Source: Hirundichthys speculiger (lineage: Eukaryota; Chordata; Actinopteri; Beloniformes; Exocoetidae). From it: a stretch of DNA of 64,000 bases. Within the stretch, counting starts at the first letter, position 1. Each line of letters starts with the position of its first letter. The notes below the pieces were generated by a model, which was not told the origin of the DNA, did not search any database, and was given only the letters and a program-made list of their open reading frames with translations. The DNA lies in the NCBI GenBank assembly GCA_018398805.1, contig JAGFBZ010000703.1, positions 558,001 through 622,000 on the forward strand, in the 5' to 3' direction. Of the stretch, positions 45,441 through 55,830 are shown piece by piece. A program made the translations under genes and the position numbers.

Positions 45441-46554
45441 TGTGGACAAAAGAGAATCAGAGAGGTAAAAAGCAGCACTGGATTGTTGAGTTTAAGAGTG
45501 TGTACAAGTGTGCGCATGCTTGAATTGCGCGTGTGTGCGTGCGGATGTGAGGAATGACAGTTTGGGGGAAGGGAGGGGCTACTTTCACATTCACTTGGCG
45601 GATTTTTGAATGATTTTGATTTACATTTATCCGAGCTGGAAACTTTGCTCTGCTATCTGAGAAATTCTGCATGGAATCACACATTCGTGTCACATTAATA
45701 AGTAAATATAGTGTATAATGCCTAAAAGATTTTACTTGTAGCTCGGATGTAACCGCGCCTCCTCGCTTAACATCCAGCCCAGAAATGCGGCTACGTTCAC
45801 AGACATTAAAGCTGCGTCTCGCCTCATTTGACTGTAAGTAAGGCTGGAAGAAACGGACTGGAAAAAATGGGTGACAACAGTTAATTTCTAAGTATTGCGT
45901 GGTGTCGAGCCCGCCACCTCCGAAGCACCTGAATCTGAATCTGTTAGGAGTTCTGGCCTCAATAAACCACTCGGGTCTTCTCATGTGAAGTGGGGTGTCT
46001 TTAAGACCTGGGAGACTTTCTCTTTACCCTCTTGTTCTTTCTGGCCCTCCACTGAATGAGTTTCTGGCCGAGTGTGATCAGGGTGTAGCTGAGCTAATAT
46101 ACAGTGTCACAACAAATACACATGCAGATGTTGGAAGCGTACGCAGATGGAAAAAGTACAACGCTGTTCCAGCTGACGTTAAGGCCAAAATGTTGTCAGG
46201 GTAAACAGGACGTTTTTAATTTTATAAGCCTCTCTCTCATTCCCCTCTGCTTTTCCTGGTCTTTTAAATGTCATGATTTATCATATCATTAATCTTTCTA
46301 CTCGTTTTCATTTTTCATTTCACTCCTTTGTGGACAAATGTTTTTGGAAATTAATCTTAGGAGGTTATTAACAGATCGTATTCAAGATTAAACTATTTTG
46401 CAGTGATTGAATGCTTATACGTGTGATTGCGTGTTTTGACATATCAGTTTTTTAAATTGTCCTGAGACTGATGATGATAAACACAAATATTAAGCCCATA
46501 TATGTCCGAGTACTTGCATGTGAGCTTATGTGGGTCTAAATATCCCACTTTTGT

Positions 46555-46815
46555 CTGACAGCGGCATCAAGACATGGAGGTGCACATATGCAGAAAGCTA
46601 TTTGGAAGGCCTCCTCGTAGCTGTCAGCTTTTATTATGCGCTGAGGTGTCATGTTTGTTAGGAAGCTGAGTGCAGATGGCAGAGTGGAAGAAATGGATCA
46701 CTAATTTTAACAATGATTAATGAACAGAGATGGAAAATGAATTACATCGGACTATTGGAGGCATGGAATATTTTCTCTGAAAATGTTAACTTCGGCTGCC
46801 AGGCAGCCGGCCGTG
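46555..46815. promoter_or_regulatory. candidate conserved non-coding element
   Basis: Repeat-free block with ATCACTAATTTTAACAATGA, TTAATGAACAG and AAATGAATTACATCGG, plus E-box-like CAGATGGCAG. Followed by a T/G-rich patch with (TG)n at 46860-46877. Inferred from composition only. Confidence 0.22.
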
Positions 46816-48829
46816 TTGTGGGAGTATATTGAGGAGGGGGGAGGGAGTTCGTGAGCGTGTTTGTGTGTGTGTGTGTGCACGCGCTAAGGTGCAATTTTTT
46901 TTCCCCCTCGCATCTTTTGTAGAATCAACACTTCACTGCTCTTGCCTATTACTTTACCGCTCGCCTGCTTAAACACTGCCTGCTTTATACGCGTTGTTTT
47001 TTTTCACCTCCCCTGTGTGTATTGCTCTACCAGTTAAGGTACACACTCTTTAATAAGGTAAACACAGGAAAGGTTAGACTGTCTTAAAATGTTAGCTATT
47101 TTCATTACTCCGCACTGAGCTTTATATCAAATCAGAGATGCAGCAGATTCGATCAGGTCTTAGCAGCTTTTTTTCTGAGGTATTTTCCCTCTGATGGAAC
47201 GGCAACCTGTCTAGCACTGTTCACCTGCAAAAGCTTTCTTTTTTTCTTTTTTTTTAAACCGATTTTTTTGACAGCATCAACGTGAACCTCAGTGAAGCAG
47301 GTTTTGGCAGAACATGTCAGAATTTTTTTCAGCTCCGCATCCAGAGATTTTTTTTTTTTTTTTTTTTTTTAATTGACTGATAGATGTGCCAGCTGATTGT
47401 CAGACACCTCATATACACAGTGTGTCATTTCATTAACACGTTCACGCAAGTTAAATACGACAAAGAAAATCTGCGTGTTTGTCTTTTTGTGCGTCAGAAT
47501 AACGGTATAAAAAGCAGACATGACATTCCTCATTGTTTGTGATCTGAGTGGAGCGCCTTGTAGTTTCTCCTTGATTCCTACAACTTTGTTGCCTTGTACA
47601 CCAACACACACACACACACACATGCACACGCACACACCTCCATCCCATGTCACCCTGCCTGCGGTTCGTGTCTCTGTTTGCGTCTGCGTTTGGTGGGTGG
47701 TTGCTGCAACATGCTTTAATAGGTAGATGCAAACTATTTTGAATTTAATTAATCTTCAGATGGGAACTAGATAAAAGGAGAAAAGGGAGCAACTCCGAGC
47801 AGCACCGTGCGCTCGTGCGCTTGTGTACGCGTGTGCAAAAGCGACAGAGGGAAAAAAGAGAGAAGCGTGAGACAGAAGAAGCGATCTCAGGTTACAGCAG
47901 CATATGCTAAGCATTCAGAAAACATACACAATGCCTTTGGTGAGCAAGGTAGTCAGAATGCCCCTGGGAGCCAATTTAGATTGTGACTTAAGGCAACATT
48001 GCGGCTTTGTGTGTACGTGTGTGTACGTGTGTGTGTGTTCGCTGTGTGTGAGTTTCACTCTTGATGCTCCATTGAAACAGTAGTGGTGGGTAAATCTGGG
48101 TGGCCCTCCTGCAGACCCTCCACATCTGTGCTCCCCCCCCCCACGGCCCCACCGCTGCAGGACTGAGACAGCCTCTGGCATGCCTGGCTGTCTCTCCTCA
48201 TTCAGAAAAGCTGCAGAAATTTGTTGAACCCAATTTAGGATTTCCAAATCTTCAGCTGTATTAAAAATTCCCATATTAATGAAGACAGCAGAAAACAACA
48301 GAACAACAAAAGAGATGACTGGTATTGATCACACTGTGACTGAAAGATGATCTTTGGAGTACAGAGCCACTGCGGTATCGAGCATTTAGTTCTTAAATTG
48401 AAGGTAAATATGCAAAACCGAGGTTCCGCAGATTACTATCTATGCAAACCTCAACAGATTTGAGCAAACATTTGAAATGTCACAAAAAAAATGAGCGGTT
48501 TAGTTAGATGAGTAGAAAATGGATAAATTAACTTTTTCAAAAAAAGAGCAAAGCTTAAACGTATCACTTTCTGAAACATTATCCATACCAAAGACCAGAG
48601 TCCATCTGTGCCCAAAACTACTGCTACTTCAAAAAGCAGTTGTAGACTTTAACTTTGCATATTTTATGTATAAAGCTGTGGGGCTTCAAGGCTGGTTCAT
48701 TTCATTTTCACAGGTATCTCTCATAGTTTTTGGTTTTTGAAAGCAAAGCTTTCAGATTTCCTTCTTTATTTTAAACCACTAAAGACTAAAGATCGGTCAT
48801 CACAGCTGATAGGTCTACTTAACACATTA
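46816..48829. other. no gene seen, about 2 kb
   Basis: T23 at 47348-47370, (CA)n at 47604-47637 and (TG)n with TACG interruptions at 48008-48040. Two repeat-free blocks at 47880-48000 and 48050-48270 could be conserved. No exon recognised. Confidence 0.45.
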
Positions 48830-49270
48830 AGAATATAAAACCGCCTCTTCAGCTCTCTCCTGAGACTAACTAGGGTGTCACGATTGATGGCCTGGTGCCG
48901 TTCTCAGTCGATGCTGGGTCTGTCTCCGGGTCATGTCCTGGTTCAGGCCATGGTCGTCCCTCATCAGCAGCAGTGCTCTGCTAGCATGTCCACGAGAAAA
49001 CAGCCACAGATGGACCAGAATGTTGCAGCGTATCTGGTGTCCCAACAGCCGAAAAGGGCACGTTTCACTTCTACTCACTGACCTCTACTGGTTACCCATG
49101 ACGACCCAAATTGAATTCAGTCTACAGAGGGGCTCCTGGGTCTGCGCCCTGCTGTTCAGACTCATACAGACGGGCTTGTGCTCTTTCTTGACCACTGCTC
49201 TCCTTTCAGAAACACTGTCCGGTGCTGCCACCCCTAAGCGTACGGCAGTCTGACTTCAGAGTTCACATTT
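48830..49270 (+). mobile_element. L2-like LINE remnant, C-terminal region
   Basis: On + the degraded order is VLVQAMVV, a broken LDYCNALLAG-type stretch, then ATGTTGCAGCG (QNVAAYLV for the usual QNAAARLV) and QQPKRAR. After these come L-WLP and I-F-L fragments across frameshifts, ending near a TAYGSLTS piece at about 49240-49260. This is the C-terminal domain found after the reverse transcriptase in teleost L2/Maui-type elements. It is too decayed to act, and the polymerase core is not present here. Confidence 0.75.
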
Positions 49271-49723
49271 GCAGCTCTAAAATGTTGGGGGTTTCCTCCA
49301 TGGATATCATGCATCTGAGGACCGCTTATTTTGACATCAACACTGAGTGAGATAACTGGGTGTCTGTACTTGATGTGGGAATATTTTTGCTCTTGAAGTC
49401 GTGAACTACTTACTGAACTACTGAACAGCAGCCACAATCAGCTTGTTTTCTGTTACTGATTCTGGTTTTTTGCTGATGTTGGAAGAATTACAATGCTGGT
49501 GGGCTTGGTTTTCAGGGCAAAACATCACTCAAATTGTTTTCTGAAACTGAAAGAGTTGCACTGATACATCTGTCGTCTGATATACAAACATGCTTATTTA
49601 CTTCTTTTCATTGACTCTACATACATAAGTAACAGCCGCACCTGCGCAGTTTGGTTTGACACTTATGCTGTATTCCTTTATCAGCTTTACTTGTACTTTG
49701 ACCTTTTAAAAAAGAATGAACAC
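49271..49723. other. no gene seen
   Basis: AT-rich spacer between the L2-like LINE and the Harbinger-like element. Confidence 0.45.
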
Positions 49724-50604
49724 TAAGGCCCCTATTGTACACTTCCTGCTAGCCGCTACCCACTAGCTGCTACCCGCAAATTGCAGGTTTAGGAACCTCC
49801 GCTAACCACTAATACAATCTTCCGCTCCCTAAAGCCACTACCCATTATGCTGACTCCCTTTACTCACATTTTAGGTGTGGCAGTGGGCGTGTCTTTTGCC
49901 CTTTCCGCAAACTTCTTGCTATCTTGCAATCGCAGGTTGCGGGTAGCGGGAGGTCTGACCACCCGCACCCGCTACCCGCATGTCGGTGCGTACAGGAGGG
50001 TCCAAATGGCATCAGTGTGCGTGCACCTGGTCACATGTGGACGTGCACAAACGGCTCTACTTCTCGAATTAACTCTTGTAATAAAAGCGAGATTTGGCCT
50101 CAGCTGAACCCCTGAGAAAATGGCAGAGATCGTCTTAAACTGCTTGCTCGCCAGTTAAACCAAAGACGACCAGAGTGTGTTTACTGGGAGCTCACCGACT
50201 ATCTGGGACTTTCAGGTAGCCGACAGGAATTGTCTTTGTAAAAATATTTTTATGTATATATCAGTGCAGAGGAGGAGGAGGAGGAAGGAAGAGGAGGAAG
50301 CTCTACAGCAGAGTCCCAGACGAGCTGCGCACGAGAGCTGCTCTGATCTGGATGAAAAGATGCTACATAGCGGTTAGCGGGTAGCGCAACCTGCTCTTAA
50401 AGGCAATGGCTACTGACGCAATGATTGGTTTAACAGGTGGAACGCCCTAACCACTCCCATGCATAATATAGCGGGTAGCGCAGGTGGGATAGCGGGTTTA
50501 GCAAGGTGGAAGATTGTGTTCTTTGCGGGGGAACGACCCCTCCCGTTACCTGCTATCCCTAAATAGCAGCTTTAGGAGATCTGGCAGAAGATCAGGGCCC
50601 TTAA
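49724..50604. mobile_element. Harbinger-like non-autonomous element, nearly complete
   Basis: The element is 49727-50601 (875 bp). Ends: GGCCCCTATTGTACACTTCC on the left; reading inward from the right, AGGGCCCTGATCTTC. TAA stands outside both ends (49724-49726 and 50602-50604), the 3-bp target typical of PIF/Harbinger. Both sides carry mirrored sub-terminal motifs: CGCTACCCGC repeats on the left, GCGGGTAGCG repeats on the right, and ACAATCTTCC / GGAAGATTGTG. The centre (50100-50370) has a GAGGAGGAGGAAG stretch and an open frame on + (50177-50377) rich in Arg and Glu but no recognisable DDE or MADF domain. A left-end relative is at 1607-1825. Confidence 0.75.
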
Positions 50605-50814
50605 TGTGTGCATCCGGATTTGGAAATGTAGCAAAGTTTGTGTGTTTGCGTGCGTTTTTCAGCATCAGTTCAAAGAGTAAATGTAAATTTTAGATTGCAT
50701 CTGATAAACAGAGTGCTGGGCCCAGCAGGGGTTGGATAAAATAATGGATTTTATTTCATTTTTATGTTAAATTGCTACATCTTTGGTAGCAGTAGATTCT
50801 TCAAACATTGATGG
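50605..50814. other. no gene seen
   Basis: Short unique spacer. Confidence 0.5.
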
Positions 50815-51290
50815 ACGGAGTCATGGGCTCACTCCTCCAGAAGCTGTTCCAGGTGTTTCAGAACTTGACAGCGGAGGGAAGAAGTCTCTTACTTCTGCTC
50901 CAAAACACACCAAATATGTTTGAAAAGGTCTGATGATTGAGGCGTAAAAAAAAAGCTTCCCACATCACCTTGGTGGTTTTGTGCCAGATTTGAACTATTT
51001 CAGCTGCGTGAATCGGTGCATTTAACGTCCTGGAAGTTGGCACCGCCAGTGGGAAACAGTTGGCCACCACAAATTCACAAACGCTCCCTCAAAGTAACTC
51101 TACCATGCAGAGCTATTACAGAACCAAGAGAATCCCATGAATTCGTCACCCAACACTCACAGCCACCTCCAGGCATCGCAGTTGCAGTTTGGCAATCTGT
51201 ATAAAAGGCTCCTTTGGACGTCCACACACATCCTGAACACGGAAGAAAATGTGAAGGTTGATTAATCAGAGAATATGACATTCAACCACC
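50815..51290 (-). mobile_element. Tc1/mariner-type transposase remnant
   Basis: Minus strand, in order: VWTSKGAFYTDCQ, MPGGGCECWV and SLGSVIALHGRVTLRERL (51240-51075), then NAPIHAAEIVQIW (about 51030-50985). The C-terminal part with QTFSNIFGVFWSR and LEQLLEE follows (about 50935-50830). It corresponds to the GGGSVMVWG - LHGRVT - QDDNAPIHTA - LW-LE series of fish Tc1-like transposases. The catalytic QDDN is degraded to ...LNAP, and frames are broken. Terminal repeats are not seen. It is a different subfamily from the relic at 17480-17895. Confidence 0.8.
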
Positions 51291-51963
51291 GGCCCATTGT
51301 CCAGTTCTTGTGTGGATGTGTGTGTTTATCCCCCCCAATCATTTTCTAGCATTATTCAACATTGTAGGAGAGAGAAAAGTTTTGGCAATGGCAGCCCTCC
51401 CGCGGCATCCAGCTGCATCGAGCCTTTGACGAGCTGTTTTCCTTGATATGGGTTGGCAAGATGGCATCGTTTTGCAACGACTTTAATCGCTGTAGTTCTC
51501 GTCAAAATGCGTATTAATGCTCCGCATCACCTGTCACGGAGTTTCACCTCTGTTTGATGGTGCGTACCGTTAGGGCTGTTGGCTTATTGATGAAAATATA
51601 GTCTTTGAAATACCACTTTTTATTTCTGTCAAACCACTGTGTTGTGTTGAAATATCGCTCATCTTTAACCGGATATCGCAGTGATAAATTAACAGGGATG
51701 ATAACAGAATAAAATGAAGAAAGTAAAGAATTTATTTAAACAAGCAGTTACAGTTCCAATATTTGTTCAACTATTTATGAAATGTCATCATGTCTTCACA
51801 GGAAGTGCTGAGAAAAAATAAAGCGGTGAGGGGGTTTTGTGGGGAAGGAGTTCAGCAGACAATTTTTAATGGGTATTTCTCTTCTGTCACCTAGTGTTGC
51901 AAACTTGTCAAGATTCGAATGTGGATGACTGTGAATTTCCTGGTGTGTGTGCTTTGTTTACAG
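51291..51963. other. no gene seen; ends in an acceptor-like tract
   Basis: Unique sequence. The last 25 bases (GTGTGTGCTTTGTTTACAG) form a moderate splice acceptor. Confidence 0.4.
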
Positions 51964-52045
51964 GCTCTTGTCGTCCCACCTTCTGTGAAGCTGTCGGCGC
52001 TCTTCCTGACATCCGGCATTCGTTGGAGAGGCGGCAGTCACGCAG
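51964..52045 (+). CDS. candidate 82-bp internal exon of an unidentified gene
   Basis: An acceptor-like CTTTGTTTACAG ends at 51963, and a donor-like ACGCAG/GTATGATC stands at 52045/52046. The 82 bases between contain six CpGs or more in CpG-poor surroundings. Two of the three + frames are open, one giving LVVPPSVKLSALFLTSGIRW, the other CRPTFCEAVGALPDIRHSLE. I recognise neither. 82 is not a multiple of three, so it would shift phase between neighbours. If the CpG island at 24 kb starts a + strand gene, this could be a downstream exon after a 27-kb intron. Chance pairing of splice-like sites is equally possible. Confidence 0.22.
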
Positions 52046-52922
52046 GTATGATCACACCCATTGATCAAGGGAGAGGAGAGGATATTAAAGGTGTCTGTCA
52101 CATTTACAGACTAGTGCACTTATGTTTTGTTTTCATTTAAATCTTTATCTGCGGGAAGTAAATTAACCGTGCACTTTTTAGGCAGTGCCACACTTCTTAG
52201 TCCACACTGCTGAAATATTCATACTGAGCCTGGAGGTTTCCTGTCATCACGTCTGTTGGTGGGTCAGCAGCGCTCTCCAGACTACATCAAAGTCATAGAA
52301 GACAGTGTGTTATCCAAAATTGCTTTCTGACAATAAAAAAAAACACAAAAAAAACACAACCTGAGTGGACAACAGTTAACACTCAATAAATGTCGCAGCC
52401 AGTGAGAATATGTCTGTGTACACTGTCCAGGGCTATCAAGGCACATACTGTATGTTTGCAGCTCTGGCAGCACAGAGGCCACAAGGGTGTGTTGATGATG
52501 TCACAAATGGACACTGAAAGAGATTCCTCTGGCTCCTGTTACCGCTTTAAGTGTTAGTTGGGGGTGAAATTCAAAAGCTTTTTAACTGATTCCAAATTGG
52601 TGTTAAATGTGCTTTTTGGAACTCTTTTCTTACAGATACACTATAAATCTGTTCAGGGTTAACTTCCAACAAGAATAGAATAGAATAGAATAGAATATAG
52701 GCAAGTCATCTACCTGTATATAAAAGTTGGACATTGCCATATAGATTCAAACTTAAAAACCCACCAGGAAGTGGCCTAAAGAGAATATAAATTGAATAAT
52801 TCCATGATTAAATAGCTATGCCTTAAGGCCTCCAGTTAGGGTTCAAGTATCTCATTCAGTTCCTTCCTCTCGTTCAAATATGTTAACTTCTGGCTCCAAA
52901 AGCTCAAGATGGCAAAGACTAA
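52046..52922. other. no gene seen
   Basis: Unique, with (AGAAT)n at about 52673-52697 and an A-rich patch at 52334-52360. Confidence 0.45.
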
Positions 52923-53294
52923 TTGTCAAATAGGGGTGTGACAAAAAATCGATTTGGCAATATATCTGCGATTTTTAGGCCACCCAATATAATATTGGTT
53001 TTTATAGCTCCTAATATCGATTTTTTTAGGAAAATTCATGTATTCATGGATTAGACGCATTGTGAATACTTAAATGTGCAAAAACACAAATAGTTTTGAC
53101 TCAATTTGTCCTCTGAATGATTAATATCATCTGATAAACTTATACAGCAACTTGATTTTTCATCTCTACTTTTAATTTTGATATTAACTGGGTAGAATAT
53201 CGCAATAGATCGTGATAATATCGCATCGTGACCCAAGTATCATGATACATATCGTATTGCAAGGTCCTTGCCAATACTCCCCCCTATTATCAAA
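52923..53294. mobile_element. miniature hAT element with 8-bp target duplication
   Basis: The element is 52931-53286 (356 bp). Ends: TAGGGGTGTGACAAAAAATC and, inward from the right, TAGGGGGGAGTATTGGCAAG. ATCGATTT / ATATCG / CGTATTGC motifs near the ends are typical of teleost hAT miniatures. TTGTCAAA (52923-52930) and TTATCAAA (53287-53294) flank it, an 8-bp duplication differing at one base. It has no coding capacity. Confidence 0.85.
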
Positions 53295-54608
53295 CTCGAC
53301 AACAACCTAGTGGATGACATCAGTGCAGCTCTGTCCATCTTTTACGTTAAATTTCTCTTCTGACAACAGTTAAAACTGATCAGCAGCTCACTGGGCCAGT
53401 TCTTTTTTTTTTTTCAAATCTCTTGTTGGATAATGTTAATCACCTGAAGCATGTGCATGCGCATTGGACCAGGGTATGCAAGACAAAATGCGTTTAGCTC
53501 CAGTCTCTTCATTACCCGTTGACAGACACACGAGCACCCACATGGTCTGTCAAAAAGCCACATCACTGTCATTCCCTCTCCATGTAGCTCAAGGAGACAA
53601 TTAGCAAACAGAGGTGACACGGTAAACAGGTGCGAGCCATTATTTCTGGAGCTGGATAAGCGTGGCCACCTCATCTCTCATGGTGATGGGCTGTAATAGA
53701 ACAGCGCATGTGTGTCTGCGTGTGTCCATGATGGGAGATCATGTGACAAGTCAGGGGATGTGCCTGCTTTGTGAAGCTAGAAAGCTTCATCCTACCTCGT
53801 TGTGTGTGATCAGCATGTCATCATCATCACCATCATCTGTGTCACGCACACAAGACAGAAACCAGACTGTTTTTTCTTGTGTTCTCAGGTACCTTCTATT
53901 CAACCCTTCTTTTCTTCTTTGCATCTTCATCATCCCTTCCCTTTCCTCATCTAATAACTATACATTTACCCAGATTTTCATCATCCTGTTAACTTGTAAA
54001 AGAGCATCTTCCAGATAGTTTTGCTGGAACATCAGGCCAGTCTCATCAGTGGAAACTTTTTCAATTAAAGCTGTGAAATAATTATTTTTTTAAATTGTAT
54101 CATCAGATTCAGAGGTATTTAACAGATATGAAGTCTGTCCTTCTTCAGGGCCAGCTGAGACAACAACCTGTCAGAACAGCAAACCTGCATCACACCGAAG
54201 TGTAAAATGACTGCAAATGCAACAGATTTCACGCTCATAAACAGATGTTTTATCTTCGTACCTTAGTAAGACACCTCTGCTGTACTGTAGTAATGACACA
54301 ATAAATGTAAAAGTGATTCCAAGTCTTTACTGCACCTACACCTTGGCAATGGTGTGTGTTGCACAGGAAGACAATCTGCTGGCTGCAGTTTTGCTCATCA
54401 AATATAACATGGGTGAGTCATGTCATATTGGCTTGTGTCATATTGGAGGTATGTGCCACAGATTTGCCTCGTACTGGAAGCAGCGCTAACACATGCTATC
54501 CTTGACGTATTCTCACACCATTTCTCACACAAAGAGCTCACACACACAACTTGCAGACACTCACGCTATTGGATGACTTATATACAGGGAGATGCTAAAC
54601 CAGGCTGG
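53295..54608. other. no gene seen, about 1.3 kb
   Basis: T14 at 53403-53416; otherwise unique. The 118-codon frame at 53662-54018 (+) is Ser/Ile-rich with no domain. Confidence 0.45.
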
Positions 54609-54632
54609 AACACACACACACACACACACACA
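54609..54632 (+). repeat. (CA)n microsatellite
   Basis: About 11 CA units. Confidence 0.92.
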
Positions 54633-54664
54633 TATCAGACATGCCAGTGAAAAAAGAGGTGATA

Positions 54665-54672
<8 letters not shown>

Positions 54673-54727
<55 letters not shown>
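54673..54727. repeat. (TA)n microsatellite, left of MITE copy 3
   Basis: About 27 TA units immediately before the MITE. Confidence 0.93.
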
Positions 54728-54728
<1 letters not shown>

Positions 54729-54732
<4 letters not shown>

Positions 54733-55096
54733 GTCATAGAAAAAATTATTAGACCACCATTTTTTCTTCACTTTCTTGTTCATTTTAATACCTGGTACCA
54801 CTAAACGTCATCATGTGACTAAACAGACAGAAAAGAAAACACTGAATGCATAAAAGCAGTGTTTTTGGCAGTACAACGCCATAGCTATTGATGTAAAAAC
54901 TTAAGTGATTTAGGTTATAATCAAGAAAACCATGGAAAATGGTAAGAATCAGCTCTTAAATAAAACTCTTATGAGCAATCTTTGTGGTTATCGTTATGTT
55001 TGTCCAAACAAATGTACCTTTAGTTGTACCAGGTATTAAAATGAACAAGAAACTGAAGAAAACAAGGGTGGTCTAATCATTTTTTCCATGACTGTA
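54729..55096. mobile_element. TA-flanked MITE with long inverted repeats, copy 3, inside a TA microsatellite
   Basis: The element is 54731-55094 (364 bp). The left end CAGTCATAGAAAAAATTATT (one change from the other copies) and right end TTTTTTCCATGACTG are flanked by TA that belongs to long TA repeats on both sides. Same orientation as copy 2 and closely similar to it (shared AAACACTGAATGCATAAAAG core). Non-coding. Confidence 0.93.
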
Positions 55097-55128
55097 TATA
55101 TATATATATATATATATATCTATATATA

Positions 55129-55182
<54 letters not shown>
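55095..55182. repeat. (TA)n microsatellite with TATC interruptions, right of MITE copy 3
   Basis: About 88 bases of TA with three C substitutions. With the left block it encloses the MITE. Confidence 0.93.
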
Positions 55183-55185
<3 letters not shown>

Positions 55186-55499
55186 CGCCACATATGTTAC
55201 TTATGTTTTGAGCATTGTGAGAAAGAAGATATTGGCTTTTGAGCTGCACATGATTATGAAAAATTTTGTTTTTTTTTTTTGGAAAAGGGAAAAGGCGAAC
55301 TAAAAGCTCATCTGAAGGTGCAGGGGCGGTGGGTGGAGATGGGTCATCTCTGCCAGTTTCCTCTCTGGTGCTGTTGAGTTAGGGGTTGTCACTGTTGTGT
55401 GGTATTCTGCCCCGCTGGTATAAATAAGAGATGATTGGCATCACAGAGAAAAAAAAATCCCTCCCTCTCTCACTCGTTCTCTCTTTTTATCTCTCTCTT
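55183..55499. other. no gene seen
   Basis: T14 at 55267-55280 and a pyrimidine-rich CCCTCCCTCTCTC patch at 55461-55506. No other feature. Confidence 0.45.
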
Positions 55500-55830
55500 C
55501 CTCTCTGACAGCCTTCATTTGCTGGAGGAGTGGCAGACTTGGTGGGAGTTAATGATTATAATTATTTAGTTTTTTTTTTTTTTTTTGCGGGATAATTATT
55601 TAAGAGGTTTGTGTAGTCATTGTTGTAATCAGTAAAAAGAGATTACAGAAAATCCGCATGCCAACAGATGGCACTTGGCTGTTGTTGTTGCTTCATATTA
55701 AATCCAGAACGGCACACTTGGTAGCAGCCAGGCGAGAGCGAGGGGACAACCAGAAAGGGGCCAAATTATAAATCAATTTGTTCTTCATCATAAATCCATT
55801 TATCATATTTCTTCATTGTAGAGGACAAAG
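55500..55830. promoter_or_regulatory. candidate conserved non-coding element
   Basis: Contains GTTAATGATTATAATTATTT, GGATAATTATTTAAGAGG, CATTGTTGTAATC, AACAGATGGCACTTGGC (E-box) and CCAAATTATAAATC, with a T20 run between the first two. It is the densest run of ATTA/TAAT cores in the window. Appearance-based call; conservation not tested. Confidence 0.3.

Larger units (their letters stand above)
44531..46554. other. dinucleotide-repeat-rich stretch, no gene confirmed
   Basis: Holds CA/TG tracts listed separately, A13 at 44868-44880 and two long chance frames: 45457-45984 (-, 175 codons, no domain) and 45995-46204 (+, 69 codons). The latter ends EFLAECDQGVAELIYSVTTN and on to KAKMLSG; it has protein-like composition but no recognised domain or convincing splice sites. 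Confidence 0.4.

Noticed and set aside
45457..45984. 175-codon minus-strand frame
   Set aside because: Overlaps TG-rich sequence, has no recognisable motif, no splice pattern and no sensible composition.
49847..50377. Possible host gene in the Arg/Glu-rich frames
   Set aside because: They lie wholly inside the Harbinger-like element and have no known transposase or host domain.
53403..54018. Possible secreted or membrane protein in the 118-codon + frame
   Set aside because: The hydrophobic part comes from T-rich sequence, the frame lacks splice or start context, and no family motif is present.
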